A stretch of 64,000 bases of DNA from Pseudoclavibacter caeni (GCF_008831125.1 NZ_WBKA01000005.1:89442-153441); one strand, 5' to 3'; positions 1 to 11,479 are shown, counted from the stretch's first letter. Translations and numbers: made by a program. Notes: a model not told the origin generated them from the sequence alone.

Positions 1-1
1 T

Positions 2-430
2 CGTGCCGGGGCGTTCGACCGGGTGTTCTTCCCGGGCATCGCCCGCTCGTTGGCCGCAGGCGACATGGACGCGACGCTGCACGAGTGGGAACGGCGCCGG
101 GGCCGGCCGATCCCGCCTGCGGACCGAGCCGTGCTGGCCGCGAACGATCCGCGCGCACTCGCCGCGTACATGGTCGCCGAGGACGCTGACCTCGGGGTTC
201 CCTTCCATGCCTTGACCGGCCTGCACCTGCCGGTGCTGCTGTTGGTCGGCGACCGGGACGCCGAGCGCGAGCGAGCTGCCCAGCTCAGCGCCGCCTACAT
301 CCCGCGTGCCCGACTGCGCATCATCCCAGGCGCTGGGCACGGCGGACTGCTGCGCAGCACGGAAGCGCGTCGGGCCTCGACCTGCTTCCTCGCCGAGCCC
401 CGGCCAGCGCGCGGGCTGGCCCATGGGTGA
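2..430 (+). CDS. Alpha/beta hydrolase, C-terminal part (truncated by window edge)
   Basis: The reading frame is open from the first bases of the window, so the start lies upstream. What remains (about 142 residues) is the cap and C-terminal part of an alpha/beta-hydrolase fold: a hydrophobic strand with the pattern LPVLLLVGDRD, which normally carries the acidic member of the catalytic triad, followed some 35 residues later by IIPGAGHGG, which carries the catalytic histidine. The nucleophile elbow is outside the window, so the substrate cannot be inferred. It is followed on the same strand by a transcription regulator with its own promoter. Confidence 0.75.
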   Translation, partial: RAGAFDRVFFPGIARSLAAGDMDATLHEWERRRGRPIPPADRAVLAANDPRALAAYMVAEDADLGVPFHALTGLHLPVLLLVGDRDAERERAAQLSAAYIPRARLRIIPGAGHGGLLRSTEARRASTCFLAEPRPARGLAHG

Positions 431-496
431 TCCGGTGGGCTCGTCCGCGCGCCCCACCCATGGCGACAGGCCATGGACGCCACCGCGGCCGACTCG

Positions 497-502
497 TAGA
501 CT
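497..502 (+). promoter_or_regulatory. -10 hexamer of leaderless regulator gene
   Basis: TAGACT lies 7 nt before the GTG start of the AcoR-like regulator. No Shine-Dalgarno sequence precedes the GTG, which fits a transcript that begins at the start codon. Confidence 0.5.
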
Positions 503-509
503 GGCAGGC

Positions 510-2363
510 GTGAGTGACGCGATGGCGCAGCGAGAGCGAACCCCTGATGATCGAGGCGGGGCGGGCACCGCACTGGCACGCGAGCGCTTCACCGACACCG
601 GCGCGATCGACGTGGTGCGCGTCGACCCGGCGATCGCCGCCTCATGGGAGCGCTGCCGGGAGGCGAGTCTCGGCTCCGCGCCGGTCCTGCCGCCGGCCGT
701 GGCCGATGTGCCCACCGACTCGCCGCTCGCCCGGCATGGGGATGAGGCGCTGCAGCGGCTCGCCGGGGATCTCAGCGAGGTGAGCGCCGGTGTCGTCGTC
801 GCCGATGCCTCCGGGGTGATCCTCTCATCGGCCTTCTGCGACATCCACGGGCGGGACTCGCTCGCCGCGATCAACATGCTGCCTGGGTACTCGTTCGACG
901 AGCGCGCGGTGGGCACGAACGGCGTCGGAACGACGCTCGCCACGGGTCGCCCGACGGCGGTGATCGGTCCCGAGCACCTCAACGAGGTGTTCCAGGGGTA
1001 CACATGCGTGGGGCTGCCGCTGCGACATCCGATCGACGGATCGCTCATCGGCGTGGTGGAGATGACCACGAGCGCGACCAACGACGTGCAGGCGGCGATG
1101 CTGATGCGGCACGCGCTGACCGGCGCCAAGCGCTCGATCGAGCACGGGCTGCTGCACGAGGCGACGACCACGCGGCATCCGCTGCTGCAGCTGTTCCGCG
1201 ATCGGGAGTCGCTCGCGACCGGCCCCGTGCTCGCCTATGCCGACGACTTCGAGATCTGCAACACGTGGGCGACGTTGACCCTCGATGTCGAGGATCGCGC
1301 GATGCTGCAGCGCACCGCGCAGCGGATGATCGCCGAGCACAGTGCCGAGCGCCGGCAGGTCCGGCTGCACACGGGGGCGGAGTGCATCGTGAAGCCCACG
1401 CTGGTGCTCTCATCGGGACTCGCCCAGGACGGGCTGCTGCTGGAGCTCGAGTTCATCGGCAGTGCGCGCTCGTACCGCGTGCACGCGCCCGGGCAGGCGA
1501 CCACCATGCGGCTCGGCGAGAACTATCGGCGGTTCGCAGACGTCCAGCTGCTGGACGGACGCTCGCCGCTGTGGCTGCAGACCCGCACGGATCTCGGCGC
1601 GGCGCTGCGGCGTCGGGAGTCGGTGCTCGCCGTGGGCGAGACCGGCACCGGCAAGACCTCGGCGATCGACGAGATCTTCCACCAGATCGAGCCCGAGGGC
1701 AGCAGCACGATCGTCGAGCCGGAGGACCTCAACCGGCGGGTGCGGCGTGGCCGCGGTTTCTCCCAGCTGCTCGCCGGACGGCCCGACCTGCTGATCCTGC
1801 GCAACATCCACACGCTGCCGCAGGGGACCGTGACGGCGCTGTCGCAGTTCCTGGTGACCCGTTCGGCCGATGTACGGGTCGCCGCGACCTACAACCCGTC
1901 GCACATGACGGATCGCACGCCCGCGTCCTCACTGCTGCCGTTCTTCCAGCACACGACGACGATCCCGCCGCTGCGCCGCCGCCCCGATGACATCCCGGGC
2001 ATCGTCCGGCAGTTCCTGCGGGTGCTCGCCGGCGACGAGCGCCCGTTGCAGGTCGCCCCGGAGGCGATGGAGGCGCTCAGCCAGGCCAGCTGGCCGGGCA
2101 ACCTGAAGCAGCTGCACGACGTCCTGGCCGACCTGCACCACAGCCTCGCCCCCGGGGCGGTCGTGCGGCGATCGGACATCCCGCGGTTCGCGAGCCTGAG
2201 CGATCTGCTCGTGCTGACCGAGATGGAGTCGATCGAGCGGGATGCGATCGTGCAGACCCTGTACGAGTGCGACCGCAACAAATCGCACACCGCCGCCCAG
2301 CTCGGCATCTCCCGCTCCTCGCTGTACCGAAAGATGCGCGCCTACGGGCTCGAGGACCTCTGA
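510..2363 (+). CDS. AcoR/Fis-like transcription regulator (GAF + degenerate AAA+ + Fis HTH)
   Basis: A 617-residue regulator built like bacterial enhancer-binding proteins. A GAF-type sensor region lies at about residues 80-200 (NGVGT and FQGYTCVGLPL segments), an AAA+-like module at about 360-530, and a Fis helix-turn-helix at the C-terminus (TAAQLGISRSSLYRKM). Walker A is intact (GETGTGKT, residue 376). The GAFTGA loop that contacts sigma-54 is absent, and the Walker B acidic pair is replaced: LLILRNIHTLP stands where LFLDEIGELP is usual. Actinomycetes generally lack sigma-54, so it probably acts with a sigma-70-type polymerase. Convergence with the DUF779-aldehyde dehydrogenase pair suggests control of that operon, as for AcoR/MimR-type regulators; the target is inference. 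GTG at 510 was chosen for the hexamer 7 nt upstream; ATG at 522 is the alternative. Confidence 0.85.
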   Translation: MSDAMAQRERTPDDRGGAGTALARERFTDTGAIDVVRVDPAIAASWERCREASLGSAPVLPPAVADVPTDSPLARHGDEALQRLAGDLSEVSAGVVVADASGVILSSAFCDIHGRDSLAAINMLPGYSFDERAVGTNGVGTTLATGRPTAVIGPEHLNEVFQGYTCVGLPLRHPIDGSLIGVVEMTTSATNDVQAAMLMRHALTGAKRSIEHGLLHEATTTRHPLLQLFRDRESLATGPVLAYADDFEICNTWATLTLDVEDRAMLQRTAQRMIAEHSAERRQVRLHTGAECIVKPTLVLSSGLAQDGLLLELEFIGSARSYRVHAPGQATTMRLGENYRRFADVQLLDGRSPLWLQTRTDLGAALRRRESVLAVGETGTGKTSAIDEIFHQIEPEGSSTIVEPEDLNRRVRRGRGFSQLLAGRPDLLILRNIHTLPQGTVTALSQFLVTRSADVRVAATYNPSHMTDRTPASSLLPFFQHTTTIPPLRRRPDDIPGIVRQFLRVLAGDERPLQVAPEAMEALSQASWPGNLKQLHDVLADLHHSLAPGAVVRRSDIPRFASLSDLLVLTEMESIERDAIVQTLYECDRNKSHTAAQLGISRSSLYRKMRAYGLEDL

Positions 2364-2419
2364 CCACGGCGAGCGAACGACCCGCGCGCGGACGCCCCTC
2401 CCGGGGGCGATCCGCGGCA

Positions 2420-2449
2420 GGCGGGCGACCGGCTGATGGCCGGCCCGCC
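2420..2449. terminator. Hairpin between convergent genes
   Basis: Arms GGCGGGC and GCCCGCC enclose an inner CCGGC/GCCGG pairing. The structure sits in the 96-bp gap between the ends of two convergent genes and could stop transcription from both sides. There is no U-run, which is usual at this GC content. Confidence 0.5.
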
Positions 2450-2459
2450 GCCGGACGGC

Positions 2460-2999
2460 TCAGAGTTCGGGCAGCGCGCAGACCGCGCCGAAGTCACCGG
2501 TGAGGTCGACGGGCGGCAAGGGCTCGGGCCGGGCAGCCCCGGCGTCCACCTCGGCCTTCGTCGGCGCAGACGGGAGCGCGGCGTTCTGCTCGTCGGTGAA
2601 GATCCTCGCCCGGGAGAGGAACACGTACCCCTCGGGGCCCTCGAGTGAGAACCCGCCCATGGCCATGCCCTCGGTGACGTCGATCACCACCTGGGAGTGT
2701 TCCCAGGCGGCGAACTGCGTGGCGGAGATCCACACCGGGGTGCCCTCGACATCCTCCGGGGATCCGTCGAGCACGACGCCGAGCAGCCGGTCGAGCGGCG
2801 AGACGATGTAGGAGCCCTCGGCGAAGCAGGAGGGGCCGGAGCCCTCGCAGCATCCGCCGGACTGGTGGAAGATGACCCGTCCGTGCTTCTGGCGGAGGGT
2901 GTGCAGCACACGGGCCGCCGCGGTCGTGATGACCGCACGGGAGTGCAGCGCCCGCTGCAGCGTGGTGGTCTCGGTCGTGGTCTGCTGGTCGTCACTCAT
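2460..2999 (-). CDS. DUF779 family protein
   Basis: A 179-residue protein of the DUF779 family, which is commonly encoded next to NAD-dependent aldehyde dehydrogenases in actinomycetes. Visible hallmarks are the cysteine-rich segment FHQSGGCCEGSGPSCF near residue 45 and a conserved core (ISATQFAAWEHSQVVIDV). The clustered cysteines suggest metal or redox chemistry, but no activity is established. ATG at 2999 was chosen because GGAGGA stands just upstream; the frame runs further back without a better start. It lies downstream of the aldehyde dehydrogenase on the same strand, 279 bp away, so co-transcription is likely but not certain. Residues after about 150 are a poorly conserved proline/acidic tail. 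Confidence 0.85.
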   Translation of the reverse strand: MSDDQQTTTETTTLQRALHSRAVITTAAARVLHTLRQKHGRVIFHQSGGCCEGSGPSCFAEGSYIVSPLDRLLGVVLDGSPEDVEGTPVWISATQFAAWEHSQVVIDVTEGMAMGGFSLEGPEGYVFLSRARIFTDEQNAALPSAPTKAEVDAGAARPEPLPPVDLTGDFGAVCALPEL

Positions 3000-3278
3000 G
3001 TCGTCCTCCGCGTCATGCGGCCGCTGGCCGCCTGGCGTCGCATCGTGGTGATGGGCGCCGTGTCGTGTCGCGCTCGAGGCCGCCGCGGCATCCCGAAGCC
3101 TGCTGAGGGGGAAGCGGATGGCCTGACGCGTGCGATCCGTGTCGTGCCCCGGCCCGGTCGGATCGGTTCCGGCCCGGATGCGTGGCGGGGCGTCGACCAA
3201 TGCCCGACGCCCCGCGCTGGATGACTCACCTCAACGGCGACCGGTCAGGGCTCGCGCCCCGCCCGGCGCTCGAGCGGC

Positions 3279-4802
3279 TCAGAAGAGGCCCTGGGGCTTC
3301 TCGCTGTAGGAGACGAGCAGGTTCTTCACCTGCTGGTAGGCGTCGAGGACCATCTTGTGGGTCTCACGGCCGATGCCCGACTCCTTGTACCCGCCGAACG
3401 CAGCGCCCGCCGGGTAGTTGTGGTAGGTGTTGGTCCACACACGGCCGGCCTGGATGGCCCGGCCCGCCTTGTAGGTGGTGCGCCAGTTCCGGCTCCACAC
3501 GCCCGATCCCAACCCGTAGAGCGTGTCGTTGGCGATGGACATGGCGTCGTCGAAGTCCTTGAAGGTGGTCAGGGCCAGCACCGGGCCGAAGATCTCCTCC
3601 TGGAAGATCCGCATCTTGTTGTTGCCCTTGAAGACCGTCGGCTGGATGTAGTAGCCGCCGGCGAGATCGCCGTCGAGGTGGGCGACGTCACCGCCGGTGA
3701 GCACCTCCGCGCCCTCTTGCCGACCGATCTCGAGATAGCTCTTGATCTTCTTCATCTGGGCCTCGCTCGCCTGGGCGCCGACCTGGGTGTCGGTGTCGAG
3801 CGGGTTGCCCTGGACGGACTGCTCGACGCGGGCGATCGCATCCGGGATGAACGTGTCGGCGATCGACTCCTGCACGAGCGCGCGGGACGGGCAGGTGCAG
3901 ATCTCGCCCTGGTTGAGCTGGAAGAGCGCGAAGCCCTCGAGCGCCTTGTCGTAAAAGTCGTCCTTCTTGTCGGCGACGTCCTCGAAGAAGACGTTCGGGC
4001 TCTTGCCGCCGAGCTCGAGAGTGGCCGGAATGATGAGGTTCGCGGCCTGCTGGGCGATGAACCGGCCGGTCGTGGTCGATCCGGTGAAGGCGATCTTGCG
4101 GATGCGCGGGCTGGAGGTCAGTGCGGCGCCGGCCTCAGCGCCGAAGCCGTTGACGATGTTCAGCACGCCGGCGGGCAGGAGGTCCTCGATGGCCTTGATG
4201 AGCTCGAGGATCGACACCGGGGTCGACTCGGCGGGCTTGAGCACGATGGTGTTGCCGGCGGCGAGGGCCGGGGCGATCTTCCACGCGGCCATCAGGATCG
4301 GGAAGTTCCAGGGAATGATCTGGCCAACGACGCCCAGAGGCTCCTTGAAGTGGTAGGCGACCATGTCGGAGTCGATCTCGTTCGTGCCGGTCTCCTGGGC
4401 GCGGATCGCTGCGGCGAAGTAGCGGAAGTGATCGGCGGCGAGCGGGATGTCGGCCGCGAGGGTCTCGCGGACGGGCTTGCCGTTGTCCCAGGTCTCGGCG
4501 ACGGCGATCTTCTCGAGGTTCGCGTCGATGCGATCCCCGATCTTCCAGAGGATGTCGGCACGCTCGGTGGCGGACTTCGCGCTCCACTTCGGGAACGCGG
4601 CCCAGGCAGCGTCGAGGGCCTTCTCGATGTCGGCGGCCTTGCCACGGGCGACGCGGGTGAACACCTGGCCGGTGACCGGGGTGACGTTCTCGAAGTACTC
4701 CCCGTCGGCGGGGGCGACCCACTCGCCGCCGATGTAGTTGTCGTAGGAGTCCTGGAACGTGATCAGGCTGCCCTCGGTGCCGGGCTGTGCGTAAACCGTC
4801 AT
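3279..4802 (-). CDS. NAD-dependent aldehyde dehydrogenase (ExaC/AcoD type)
   Basis: A 507-residue aldehyde dehydrogenase that oxidises an aldehyde to the acid with NAD. It carries the Rossmann segment with IIPWNFPI, the general-base motif LELGGKSP, and the catalytic cysteine at residue 302 in NQGEICTC; the EICTC context is characteristic of acetaldehyde dehydrogenases of the ExaC/AcoD group rather than betaine-aldehyde enzymes. Length is normal for the family. The start has GAGGGAACC upstream. With DUF779 downstream and an AcoR-like regulator opposite, the locus resembles actinobacterial alcohol or acetoin oxidation modules; the natural substrate is probably a short aldehyde such as acetaldehyde (inference). 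Confidence 0.93.
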   Translation of the reverse strand: MTVYAQPGTEGSLITFQDSYDNYIGGEWVAPADGEYFENVTPVTGQVFTRVARGKAADIEKALDAAWAAFPKWSAKSATERADILWKIGDRIDANLEKIAVAETWDNGKPVRETLAADIPLAADHFRYFAAAIRAQETGTNEIDSDMVAYHFKEPLGVVGQIIPWNFPILMAAWKIAPALAAGNTIVLKPAESTPVSILELIKAIEDLLPAGVLNIVNGFGAEAGAALTSSPRIRKIAFTGSTTTGRFIAQQAANLIIPATLELGGKSPNVFFEDVADKKDDFYDKALEGFALFQLNQGEICTCPSRALVQESIADTFIPDAIARVEQSVQGNPLDTDTQVGAQASEAQMKKIKSYLEIGRQEGAEVLTGGDVAHLDGDLAGGYYIQPTVFKGNNKMRIFQEEIFGPVLALTTFKDFDDAMSIANDTLYGLGSGVWSRNWRTTYKAGRAIQAGRVWTNTYHNYPAGAAFGGYKESGIGRETHKMVLDAYQQVKNLLVSYSEKPQGLF

Positions 4803-5119
4803 GTGGTTCCCTCATTCCTTCTCTGACCGGGGATCTCGCCCGGTCGTCCAGACGGCCGGTCCCGGCCGCCGCTGCTCATTCTGGGCGGTCGCGAGGGGCA
4901 CGGCAACGGACGTATACGATGCCGCGCGCGGACGTGTCAGAGTGGCACAGCCCGACGTCGACCGGCCCCGACTTCTCCGACAGCCGTCCGAGAGGAATGG
5001 TGCGGCCCGACCAAGCCGGTGGGCGGCCGGCGACGCGGACGGCGGTCATCGATGTGCCCGCGTGGTTCCCCGCCCGATGGTGCGCCGACGTTCTCCGTCA
5101 AGGGCGGCCCGGGACACGA
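4803..5119. other. Intergenic region upstream of aldehyde dehydrogenase
   Basis: No convincing gene is seen here. It should hold the promoter for the aldehyde dehydrogenase. An imperfect inverted repeat, GTGTCA-GAG-TGGCAC at 4934-4948 (5 of 6 positions pair), is a possible site for the AcoR-like regulator, and GTATAC near 4911-4916 could be part of a leftward -10. Both readings are tentative. Confidence 0.35.
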
Positions 5120-5160
5120 CGAGGGCGCTCCCCGGCGGATGTCCGGGTGGAGCGCCCTCG
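5120..5160. terminator. Terminator hairpin of isocitrate dehydrogenase gene
   Basis: A perfect 12-bp stem (CGAGGGCGCTCC and GGAGCGCCCTCG) with a 17-nt loop that itself contains CCGG pairs. It begins 18 bp past the stop codon of the leftward gene. Confidence 0.75.
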
Positions 5161-5177
5161 TGCGGGATCGCGACGGG

Positions 5178-7400
<2,223 letters not shown>

Positions 7401-7431
7401 GGATGGACTGTCTCCCTTGATCAGGTTCGAG

Positions 7432-7456
7432 GGGTCTTCCGTCAGGCGGAAGACCC
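7432..7456. promoter_or_regulatory. 10-bp inverted repeat in the icd leader
   Basis: Arms GGGTCTTCCG and CGGAAGACCC are perfectly complementary with a 5-nt loop, 32-56 nt before the icd start codon. It could be an operator, a leader hairpin affecting icd, or a terminator for the uracil genes that end 230 bp upstream. Position alone does not decide. Confidence 0.5.
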
Positions 7457-7683
7457 ATGGAACTTCCGTCCGCCAGCTTATCGGATCGGGCCGCTCCGCC
7501 CCGCTCCCCCGGCCCCGCTTCGCCGATGCCTGTCCGAGAAGTCGATCACCCGAGCGGGCACCCGCCCGTGCGGCCGCTGGTCAAGGGGATGCTGGGAGCA
7601 CTCGCCCCGCACATCTCGCCCGTCCGTGGGACCCGCCCGAGCAGCCGCCGCCCTGAGCGACCGTCTGCGCCACGCCGGGTGGA

Positions 7684-8319
7684 TCAGTCGATCGTGCCGT
7701 ACAGCCGGTCGCCGGCGTCGCCGAGGCCGGGCACGATGTAGCTGCGGTCATTGAGCCCCTCGTCCACCGCGCCGACGACGACGGTGACATCGCGGTCGGC
7801 GAAGTGCTCGCGCACGGCCTCGAGCCCCTGGGGTGCCGCGAGGATGCAGATCGCGGTGACGCGCTGCGCCCCGCGCTCGAACAGGTAGTCGATCGCCCCG
7901 ATGATCGACCCGCCGGTGGCGAGCATCGGGTCGAGCACGAAGCACAGCCGGTCGCTGAGCTCCTCCGGCAGCCGCTTCGCGTACGTGGTCGGCTGCAGCG
8001 TCTGCTCGTCGCGGACCATGCCGAGGAACCCGACCTCGGCGGTGGGCAGCAGCCGGGTCATGCCCTCGAGCATCCCGAGGCCGGCCCGCAGGATCGGCAC
8101 GACGAGCGGCAGCGGTTCGCTCAGCCGCACCCCGGTGGTGCTCGCGACGGGCGTGGTCACCGGGACAGACTCGACGGCCACGTCGCGGGTGCCCTCGTAG
8201 GCGAGCAGGGTCATGAGCTCCTCGACCAGCTGGCGGAACACCGGCTGTGGGGTGTTCTCGTCGCGCAGGATGGTGAGCTTGTGCTTGATGAGGGGATGTT
8301 CCGGGGTGATCAGACGCAT
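7684..8319 (-). CDS. upp: Uracil phosphoribosyltransferase
   Basis: A 211-residue salvage enzyme that joins uracil and PRPP to give UMP. Typical features are the opening [17 protein letters not shown], the segment [16 protein letters not shown], and the PRPP-binding loop region with [14 protein letters not shown]; the C-terminus [16 protein letters not shown] binds uracil in the family. It lies 30 bp downstream of the uracil permease on the same strand, so transport and activation are linked. A TACGCT hexamer 6 nt before the ATG suggests an additional leaderless promoter. Confidence 0.96.
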   Translation of the reverse strand: MRLITPEHPLIKHKLTILRDENTPQPVFRQLVEELMTLLAYEGTRDVAVESVPVTTPVASTTGVRLSEPLPLVVPILRAGLGMLEGMTRLLPTAEVGFLGMVRDEQTLQPTTYAKRLPEELSDRLCFVLDPMLATGGSIIGAIDYLFERGAQRVTAICILAAPQGLEAVREHFADRDVTVVVGAVDEGLNDRSYIVPGLGDAGDRLYGTID

Positions 8320-8325
8320 GAGAGC

Positions 8326-8331
8326 AGCGTA
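8326..8331 (-). promoter_or_regulatory. -10 hexamer of leaderless upp transcript
   Basis: TACGCT (minus strand) lies 6 nt before the upp ATG, inside the short gap after the permease gene, and no Shine-Dalgarno sequence is present. Confidence 0.4.
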
Positions 8332-8349
8332 CTCGCCCGCCGGGCCCGG

Positions 8350-9678
8350 TCAGTCCGCGGACGCCGCCGGGCGGCCGGTCTGTGCGTCCGGGACGGGTGC
8401 CCCCGGGTTCGTCTCCCGGCCGCTGCGCAGCCGGGTGATCCCGGTCATCAGGTGGTAGACGGCGATCGCGGCGAAGGTGCCGAGCGCGATGCCGCCGAAG
8501 ACGAGGTCGCCGGCCTGCCAGGTGAAGTCGGCGATCGCGATGATCAGGGCGACGCCGGCGGTGGTGAGGTTGATCGCGTTCGAGAAGTCGACCCGGTTCT
8601 CGACCCAGATGCGCACGCCGAGGATGCCGATCATGCCGTACAGTACGACCCCGGCCCCACCGAGCACACCGACGGGCACGGTGGAGATCGCCGCGCCGAA
8701 GCGGGGGCTGAGGCTCAGCAGCACCGCGACGATGCCGGCCACCCAGTAGGCGGCGGTGGAGAACACGCGGGTCGAGGCCATCACGCCGATGTTCTCGGCG
8801 TAGGTGGTCGTGCCCGAGCCGCCGCCGAACCCGGCGAGAGTGGTGGCGAGGCCGTCGCCCATGAGCGCCCGGCCGATGTTCTCGTCGAGATCACGGCCGA
8901 CCATGAGCCCGACGGAACGCACATGGCCGATGTTCTCGGCGATGAGCACGAAGATCACCGGGATGAACAGCCCGGCCAGTGAGAGGTGGAACGTCGGGGT
9001 CTGCAGGTGCGGCAGGCCGATCCAGGCGGCCTGCTCGACGGCGGTGAAGTCCACCTCGCCGCGGAGGACGGCGACGGCGTAGCCGATGGCCACACCGAAG
9101 AGGATCGACAGCCGGCCGAGGAAGCCACGGAAGACGACGCCCCAGACGATGATCGCGCCGAGCGTGACCAGGGCGGTCACCGGCGCCTGCATGAAGTTCG
9201 CCTTCGCGCTCGGGGCGAGGTTCAGGCCGATCAGAGCGACGATCGCCCCCATGACGACCGGCGGCATGAGCACCTCGATCCAGCGCACCCCGACCCACTG
9301 CACGACGAGGCCGACGAGGAACAGTGCGACGCCGGCCATCACGACCCCGCCGAGCGCACCGGCATAGCCGTACTCGCTCTGCGCCGCGGCGATCGGGGCG
9401 ATGAACGCGAAGCTCGAGCCCAGGTAGCTCGGGATGCGGTTGCGGGTGAGGAGCAGGAAGAGGATCGTGCCCACGCCGGAGAACAGCAGCGTCGTCGCCG
9501 GCGGGAAGCCGGTCAGCAGCGGCACGAGGAACGTGGACCCGAACATGGCGACCACGTGCTGGGCGCCGATGCCGATCGTGCGCGGCCAGGTGAGCCGCTC
9601 GTCCGGGGCGACCGCCTCCCCCGGTGCGATGTGCGCCCCGTCGCCGTGCAGTCGCCAGTCGAACATGCCCCGGGCCAT
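8350..9678 (-). CDS. uraA: Uracil/xanthine permease (NCS2 family)
   Basis: A 442-residue multi-pass membrane transporter of the nucleobase-cation symporter 2 family, expected to import uracil with protons. Hydrophobic segments span most of the protein after a short polar N-terminus. Family signatures include QHVVAMFGSTFLVPLLTG, the half-helix motif LIAENIGHVRSVG, and GFGGGSGTTTYAENIGVMA near the second substrate-binding helix. GAGGAG precedes the start. Location directly before upp supports uracil rather than xanthine as substrate (inference). Confidence 0.93.
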   Translation of the reverse strand: MARGMFDWRLHGDGAHIAPGEAVAPDERLTWPRTIGIGAQHVVAMFGSTFLVPLLTGFPPATTLLFSGVGTILFLLLTRNRIPSYLGSSFAFIAPIAAAQSEYGYAGALGGVVMAGVALFLVGLVVQWVGVRWIEVLMPPVVMGAIVALIGLNLAPSAKANFMQAPVTALVTLGAIIVWGVVFRGFLGRLSILFGVAIGYAVAVLRGEVDFTAVEQAAWIGLPHLQTPTFHLSLAGLFIPVIFVLIAENIGHVRSVGLMVGRDLDENIGRALMGDGLATTLAGFGGGSGTTTYAENIGVMASTRVFSTAAYWVAGIVAVLLSLSPRFGAAISTVPVGVLGGAGVVLYGMIGILGVRIWVENRVDFSNAINLTTAGVALIIAIADFTWQAGDLVFGGIALGTFAAIAVYHLMTGITRLRSGRETNPGAPVPDAQTGRPAASAD

Positions 9679-9790
9679 GTCGTCTCCTCACCCTCGCCGC
9701 GTCGCGCGCCGGCCGGTGCGCCGGGAGCGAGTGTAGACCGGGCAGCTCACCCGGCCACGGCGCCGCGCCCGGCGGGCCGGGACCGGCGGA

Positions 9791-9796
9791 TAGACT
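9791..9796 (+). promoter_or_regulatory. -10 hexamer of leaderless glycosyltransferase gene
   Basis: TAGACT lies 6 nt before the ATG; no Shine-Dalgarno sequence is visible. Confidence 0.5.
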
Positions 9797-9802
9797 CGGG
9801 GC

Positions 9803-10753
9803 ATGCTCGAACCGGATCCGCAGCCCGCGCCGCCCGGGCCGCTGCGCATCCAGCTCGACCGGGTGCGCGAGCGGTTCGCGCCGACCGTGAGCGCCCGGGC
9901 CGCGCTCACCGCGCACCGCGAGGTGCAGCTGTTCCTGTCCGACCGCCACGATCTGGTGCTGGCCACGGCCGGACTGGGCGAGGATGACATCCTGCGCACG
10001 GGGCTGCCGGATGCGGCGCAGGCCCGGGCTGCCGCGTCCGCCGCTCCCGCCGGCCCGGTGTTCTCGTACTGGAGCGCCCCGGACGGCCACGTGCCCCCGC
10101 TGGTGCGCGCATGTCTTGACCGGCTGCGCGCGCTGCATCCGGACGCCGTGGTGCTCACCCCGGCGAGCGTCCCCGACTGGGTGACGCTGCCCGGCGCCGT
10201 GGTCGACCGGCTGCGGGAGCGGCCCGCCCACTATGCCGATTTCCTGCGCCTGAGCCTGCTGGAGCGGCACGGCGGGGTGTGGGTGGACGCCACCTGCCTG
10301 CTGCTGCGCTCGATCGACGAGGGGCTCGCGGAGGCCGGCCCCCAGCCGGGGCCAAGCCTGCTGATGCCGCGCTGGACCGACCGCGAGATCTCCAACTGGT
10401 TCATCGCGGCGACGCCCGGGCACCCGCTGGTGCGGCTGCTGCGCGCGGCGCTCGAGCTGTGGTGGACCGAGATCGGCACCCTGCCCGACTACTTCCTCTT
10501 CCACCGCATGTTCGCCGGGCTGCTCGCCGAGTACCCACAGGCGGGGCTGCTGTGGGCGGGGACGCCGTGGCTCGGCAGCGCCCCGGCGCACCTGCTGCAG
10601 ATGGTCATGTTCCGTCCGTACGACTCGGACCTCGTCGCCGCGGCCTCCCGGCTCTCGTTCGCCCAGAAGCTCAGCCACAAGTTCGATGCGGACACCGTGC
10701 CACCGGACAGCCTGCTGGCGCGCCTGCTCGCCGGGCGCCTGTTCGAGGGCTGA
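9803..10753 (+). CDS. Glycosyltransferase of the capsular polysaccharide (Caps_synth/OCH1-like) type
   Basis: A 316-residue cytosolic protein resembling sugar transferases of the DXD-containing Caps_synth/OCH1-like group. The core reads YADFLRLSLLERHGGVWVDA, where GGVWVDA corresponds to the GGIYxDxD sugar-nucleotide and metal site. Earlier, FSYWS and a VRACLDRL helix fit the N-terminal family pattern. There is no signal peptide or membrane helix. The neighbours (uracil permease on the other strand, TetR downstream) give no pathway clue, and the acceptor is unknown. A role in surface polysaccharide is inferred from the family only. Confidence 0.75.
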   Translation: MLEPDPQPAPPGPLRIQLDRVRERFAPTVSARAALTAHREVQLFLSDRHDLVLATAGLGEDDILRTGLPDAAQARAAASAAPAGPVFSYWSAPDGHVPPLVRACLDRLRALHPDAVVLTPASVPDWVTLPGAVVDRLRERPAHYADFLRLSLLERHGGVWVDATCLLLRSIDEGLAEAGPQPGPSLLMPRWTDREISNWFIAATPGHPLVRLLRAALELWWTEIGTLPDYFLFHRMFAGLLAEYPQAGLLWAGTPWLGSAPAHLLQMVMFRPYDSDLVAAASRLSFAQKLSHKFDADTVPPDSLLARLLAGRLFEG

Positions 10754-10769
10754 GCGGCCGGGCCCGTGA

Positions 10770-10775
10770 TAGCGT
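10770..10775 (+). promoter_or_regulatory. Possible -10 hexamer of tetR
   Basis: TAGCGT lies 8 nt before the ATG of the TetR regulator; there is no Shine-Dalgarno sequence. Confidence 0.4.
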
Positions 10776-10783
10776 GACGCGCG

Positions 10784-11464
10784 ATGACTGTCCAGCCGCT
10801 GGCCCGCGTCCAGATCGCCGACATCGCCCTCGACCTGTTCCTCGCCCGGGGATATGACGCCGTCAGCGCCGCCGACATCGCCCGTGCCGCCGGGGTGTCA
10901 CGCAGCACGTTCTTCCGCCAGTTCGGTGCGAAGGAGGACGTTATCTTCGCCGACCACGACGAGACGGTCGCCGCCCTTGAGGCGCATCTGGCCGAGCGGG
11001 CGCGGACCGGGTCAACGGACGCCTGGGACGACGTGGTCTCCGGCGCCATGCTCGTGCTCGACCGATTCCTCGACCGCCTCGACAGCATCCGCCGCCGTGA
11101 CGACGTCGTGCGGCGCACGCCGGCGCTGCGGGACCGGGAGATCGTCACCATCACCCGCTACGACCGGGCCTTCGACCGGCATCTGCGCGCCCGGCTGCCG
11201 GCGGTCTCCCCCATCCGCACCGTGCAGTTCGCCGACGCGGTTGCGGCGACCCACAACGCCGTGCTGCGTCGGGTGCTGCGCGACGGGCTCGGCCCGGCGG
11301 ATGCGCGAGACCGGCTCGCCCGGGAGCTCGCCGACCTGCGCGCCCGGCTCGTCGACGGGGACGCGGGCGCCGGCGAGTCCGTGGTCGTCGCGTTCCGGTC
11401 AAGCCTGCCGCTGGCCGAGCTGGATCGCCGGCTGCGCAAGCTCGGCGACCCGGATCGTATCTGA
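10784..11464 (+). CDS. TetR family transcriptional regulator
   Basis: A 226-residue one-component repressor. The N-terminal helix-turn-helix is clear (IADIALDLFLARGYDAVSAA, then GVSRSTFFRQFGAKEDV, about residues 8-55); the C-terminal part is the variable ligand-binding, dimerising domain. The gene ends 115 bp before the beta-oxidation fusion gene, and a perfect 23-bp palindrome lies in that gap. The simplest reading is a repressor of the downstream fusion, perhaps responding to an acyl-CoA as FadR-type TetR proteins do. Ligand and target are inference. Confidence 0.9.
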   Translation: MTVQPLARVQIADIALDLFLARGYDAVSAADIARAAGVSRSTFFRQFGAKEDVIFADHDETVAALEAHLAERARTGSTDAWDDVVSGAMLVLDRFLDRLDSIRRRDDVVRRTPALRDREIVTITRYDRAFDRHLRARLPAVSPIRTVQFADAVAATHNAVLRRVLRDGLGPADARDRLARELADLRARLVDGDAGAGESVVVAFRSSLPLAELDRRLRKLGDPDRI

Positions 11465-11479
11465 TACACCGTCCCATTC

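Noticed and set aside
510..2363. A sigma-54-dependent activator
   Set aside because: The GAFTGA loop is absent and Walker B is altered; actinomycetes generally lack sigma-54.
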